Assembly (NCBI GenBank): GCA_019416775.1
Contig: DXWR01000181.1
Coordinates: forward strand, 1 to 8,355
Reading direction: 5' to 3'
Source: Oscillospiraceae bacterium
GTDB lineage: Bacteria; Bacillota; Clostridia; Oscillospirales; Ruminococcaceae
Length of the DNA: 8,355 nt
Position 1 is the first letter of the stretch. The number at the start of each line of letters is the position of its first letter. Shown in pieces: positions 6,602 to 8,355 of the stretch. A model generated the notes under the pieces. The model saw nothing but the letters and a program-made list of their open reading frames with translations. It was not told the DNA's origin and searched no databases. A program made the translations under genes and the position numbers.

Positions 6602-8206
6602 TTATGGAGAAGTGGTGCTGCCGGATTCCGATTCCGAGGTGGTGGGTTGAGAAGTCTCCGGCTGGGAAGCTGGATCGTCAGGAGTGGAAGGCGTAGACGG
6701 CTGGGAAGGAGTAGAAGGGGTGGAAGATGGAGTAGAGGGCGTCGATTCCGGCGTGGATGGAGTGGGCTCGGTAGTAGAAGTGGTAGACTCCGGTTCCGAT
6801 GCGGTGTTGGGGGAATCCGTATCAATGGCGTCTACGTTAGAGCCGCCGTTTCCGTCCTTCCGATAGGAAGAATTGGGAATGGCTTCGGTGCGGATCACTT
6901 GGCCGTCTTTGATGTACTGCTTTTCACCGGAAGCCGTGCAGCCGGTGCCCAAGCTGGTGGGCATGGTGCCGGTTTTCTGGCTGCTGATGGTGATGTAGTC
7001 ATAGTCCGGGGATTTGTAGCCATACAGCGTTACCGTCAAGGTCCGGCCCTCCATTCCGGCTTGGATAAACACCGGCACGTTGGTGTCGTTGCGGAATTGG
7101 AAGTCGGTGCCGGGATAGCTTACCGCTGCGTCCTGGCCGATGGGCACATAACTGGAAGGCCAGGAGTGGTTGTGCCGCTCCACAATGGTCAGGTCCGCCC
7201 GGAGCACCGCCCCGTACAGAGTGGTGGATGCCTGGCAGATGCCGCCGCCGTAGTCGGTATCGCTTTTGCCGTTGAGGATCACGCCGGCTTCCACATAACC
7301 TAAGGAACCGTTGGTGGAGTTACCGGTGGTTTCGCAGAAGGAGAAGGTTTCTCCGGGATTCAGAATCGTTCCGTTGCAAAAACTCAACGCCAGAGCCATA
7401 TTGTGGTTGCCGGCGGAGGTGTTGGTGGAACGAGTGGAGAAGGAGCAGATCTCTTGCACATAGGGCTGCATATCCGCCACCGTTAAGGTGGGAGCCACTT
7501 CATTGGCCACTACCTGTAGAGTAGCCACTTTGTTCGCTTTGGCCAGCGCCGCATCGGCTTTGGCTTTCAGGTCATTGGTGTCTACAGCCAGGCCGCTGGT
7601 GCCTTCTGCAAATTGAAACCGATCGGAGCCGGATTTGGAGAAATCCACTCCCACGGCCCGGGCGTTCACCATGGGTACATTGATCTGGGCAGCCACATCG
7701 TCCACCACGGCTTGAACGCTTTCATCCACCAGGGTGGCGGTAATGGAGTAGCTGACCGGATTTTCCTTTAAATCCTGGACGGCGTCGTAGCATTCTTCGG
7801 AAGTGCCGGTGCGCCCGATGGCATAAGCCTGTTCCAGAATCTGGGCGGTGTCGTAGGTAAAGGCAAACCGGTCGGTGTTGTAGACGTAATTCTGTCCGTT
7901 GTACACCATGGTGAGCTCAATGGTGGGACGAGCAGTTGCTTCCACCGCAGCCACTGCGGCAGTGGCTTCTTCCATGGTCATGCCGCTGATGTCCACTCCT
8001 TGGACGGTGATGCCGTCGAAGAAGGTATCGGTATTTTCCAGCACTTTGTTGACTTCCTGGATATGCTCCTGCTGCTGCTGTTCTTGGTGCTGGTTGAGCA
8101 GTACTACGCAGGTGACTGCAATGGCGGCCACCACTACAACAGCAATGACGCAAAACAGGATTAAAAATTTTTTGTTCCGAAAGCGCTGGGCGAGTGTTGA
8201 TTTCAT
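6602..8206 (-). CDS. Membrane-anchored VanW-domain protein with PG_binding_4-like region and Ser/Thr/Pro tail
   Basis: From the ATG at 8204-8206 this protein has 534 residues. A short basic N-terminus (QRFRNKK) precedes one membrane segment (about 14-37), so the rest should lie outside the cell. Next come a Gln-rich stretch (39-46) and FFDGITVQGVDISGMT (62-77), typical of the start of a PG_binding_4 (YoaR-type) repeat. The VanW domain spans about 262-382, with LNPGETFSF, DYGGGICQASTTLYGA and ERHNHSWPSSYVP. A further conserved segment ends near 450. Residues 462-534 are an acidic Ser/Thr/Pro tail. VanW domains occur in accessory genes of some vancomycin-resistance clusters, but free-standing proteins like this are common in Clostridia and their function is not established; nothing here indicates resistance. 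The frame is open to a GTG at 8243-8245, but AAAGGA is only one base from it, so the ATG is preferred despite lacking a clear Shine-Dalgarno. Confidence 0.88.
   Translation of the reverse strand: MKSTLAQRFRNKKFLILFCVIAVVVVAAIAVTCVVLLNQHQEQQQQEHIQEVNKVLENTDTFFDGITVQGVDISGMTMEEATAAVAAVEATARPTIELTMVYNGQNYVYNTDRFAFTYDTAQILEQAYAIGRTGTSEECYDAVQDLKENPVSYSITATLVDESVQAVVDDVAAQINVPMVNARAVGVDFSKSGSDRFQFAEGTSGLAVDTNDLKAKADAALAKANKVATLQVVANEVAPTLTVADMQPYVQEICSFSTRSTNTSAGNHNMALALSFCNGTILNPGETFSFCETTGNSTNGSLGYVEAGVILNGKSDTDYGGGICQASTTLYGAVLRADLTIVERHNHSWPSSYVPIGQDAAVSYPGTDFQFRNDTNVPVFIQAGMEGRTLTVTLYGYKSPDYDYITISSQKTGTMPTSLGTGCTASGEKQYIKDGQVIRTEAIPNSSYRKDGNGGSNVDAIDTDSPNTASEPESTTSTTEPTPSTPESTPSTPSSTPSTPSQPSTPSTPDDPASQPETSQPTTSESESGSTTSP
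6605..6823 (-). repeat. Degenerate Ser/Thr/Pro repeat encoding the VanW-protein tail
   Basis: The last 73 codons are low-complexity: 20 Ser, 19 Thr and 16 Pro, with 11 acidic and no basic residues. The centre is an imperfect STP tandem array (STPSTPSSTPSTPS). At DNA level it is a purine/pyrimidine-biased, repeat-like tract prone to length variation. No LPXTG-type signal, hydrophobic segment or basic tail follows, so it is not a sortase substrate; it would be a free extracellular disordered end, possibly glycosylated. Confidence 0.75.
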
Positions 8207-8274
8207 AGGCTTGGATTTTGGGGCGATCCCCCAAGATCCGGTCACATCCTTTCTCAGAACATTTCCTGAGTCTC

Positions 8275-8304
8275 AGTATAACACAAGATCCATCTAAATG
8301 ACAG
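8275..8304 (-). promoter_or_regulatory. Promoter of the VanW-domain gene (extended -10)
   Basis: On the minus strand TGTTATACT (complement of 8275-8283) is an extended -10 element. CTGTCA (complement of 8299-8304) lies 18 bp upstream and matches TTGACA at four of six positions. Transcription should begin near 8268. The leader contains a short hairpin, CTCAG/CTGAG, followed by AAAGGA at 8247-8252. Bases 8305-8355 hold only AT-rich sequence with a run of seven T, and no gene is visible there. Confidence 0.68.
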
Positions 8305-8355
8305 CATTTTGGAATTGTTTCCCTCTTTTTTTATGCAGAAAATCATCATTGAAAA

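Noticed and set aside
6602..8206. Reading the VanW-domain gene as a vancomycin-resistance gene
   Set aside because: No vanA/vanH/vanX/vanR/vanS-type genes are nearby, and VanW domains are widespread in envelope proteins without a resistance role.

Overview
This window is a glycogen-synthesis locus of a Gram-positive bacterium, most likely a gut-type member of the Clostridia (Oscillospiraceae/Ruminococcaceae-like). The evidence is the paired GlgC + GlgD ADP-glucose pyrophosphorylase subunits typical of Firmicutes, strong AAGGAGGT-type ribosome sites, a VanW/PG_binding_4 membrane-anchored envelope protein, and moderately GC-rich coding sequence with AT-rich intergenic DNA. The family placement is inference; no rRNA or other taxonomic marker is present.

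Layout from right to left, since all complete genes lie on the minus strand. A good extended -10 promoter (about 8275-8304) drives a single-gene unit encoding a VanW-domain protein, closed by a strong intrinsic terminator (6551-6579). About 360 bp of AT-rich intergenic DNA follows. It holds the promoter of the glycogen operon, a perfect 9-mer DnaA box inside that promoter, several GTAC-centred palindromes and a leader hairpin. The operon glgB-glgC-glgD-glgA then runs from 6240 to 176 with gaps of 42, about 59 and 114 nt, and ends at a strong terminator (101-145). That terminator also sits just past the end of a convergent plus-strand gene, of which only the last 29 codons are visible (2-91).

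The four glg genes form a complete synthesis route. GlgC, with its non-catalytic-looking partner GlgD, makes ADP-glucose. GlgA polymerises it into alpha-1,4-glucan, and GlgB adds alpha-1,6 branches. No degradation gene (glgP, glgX/pullulanase) is in the window, and the terminator after glgA shows none is attached to this operon.

I see no mobile element, CRISPR array, RNA gene or clearly new system; the core is a conventional glycogen operon. The least ordinary items are a 57-residue histone-H1-like Lys/Ala-rich tail on GlgB, the DnaA box in the operon promoter, a hairpin between glgD and glgA that could tune GlgA level, and an acidic Ser/Thr/Pro tail on the VanW protein that lacks a sortase motif.
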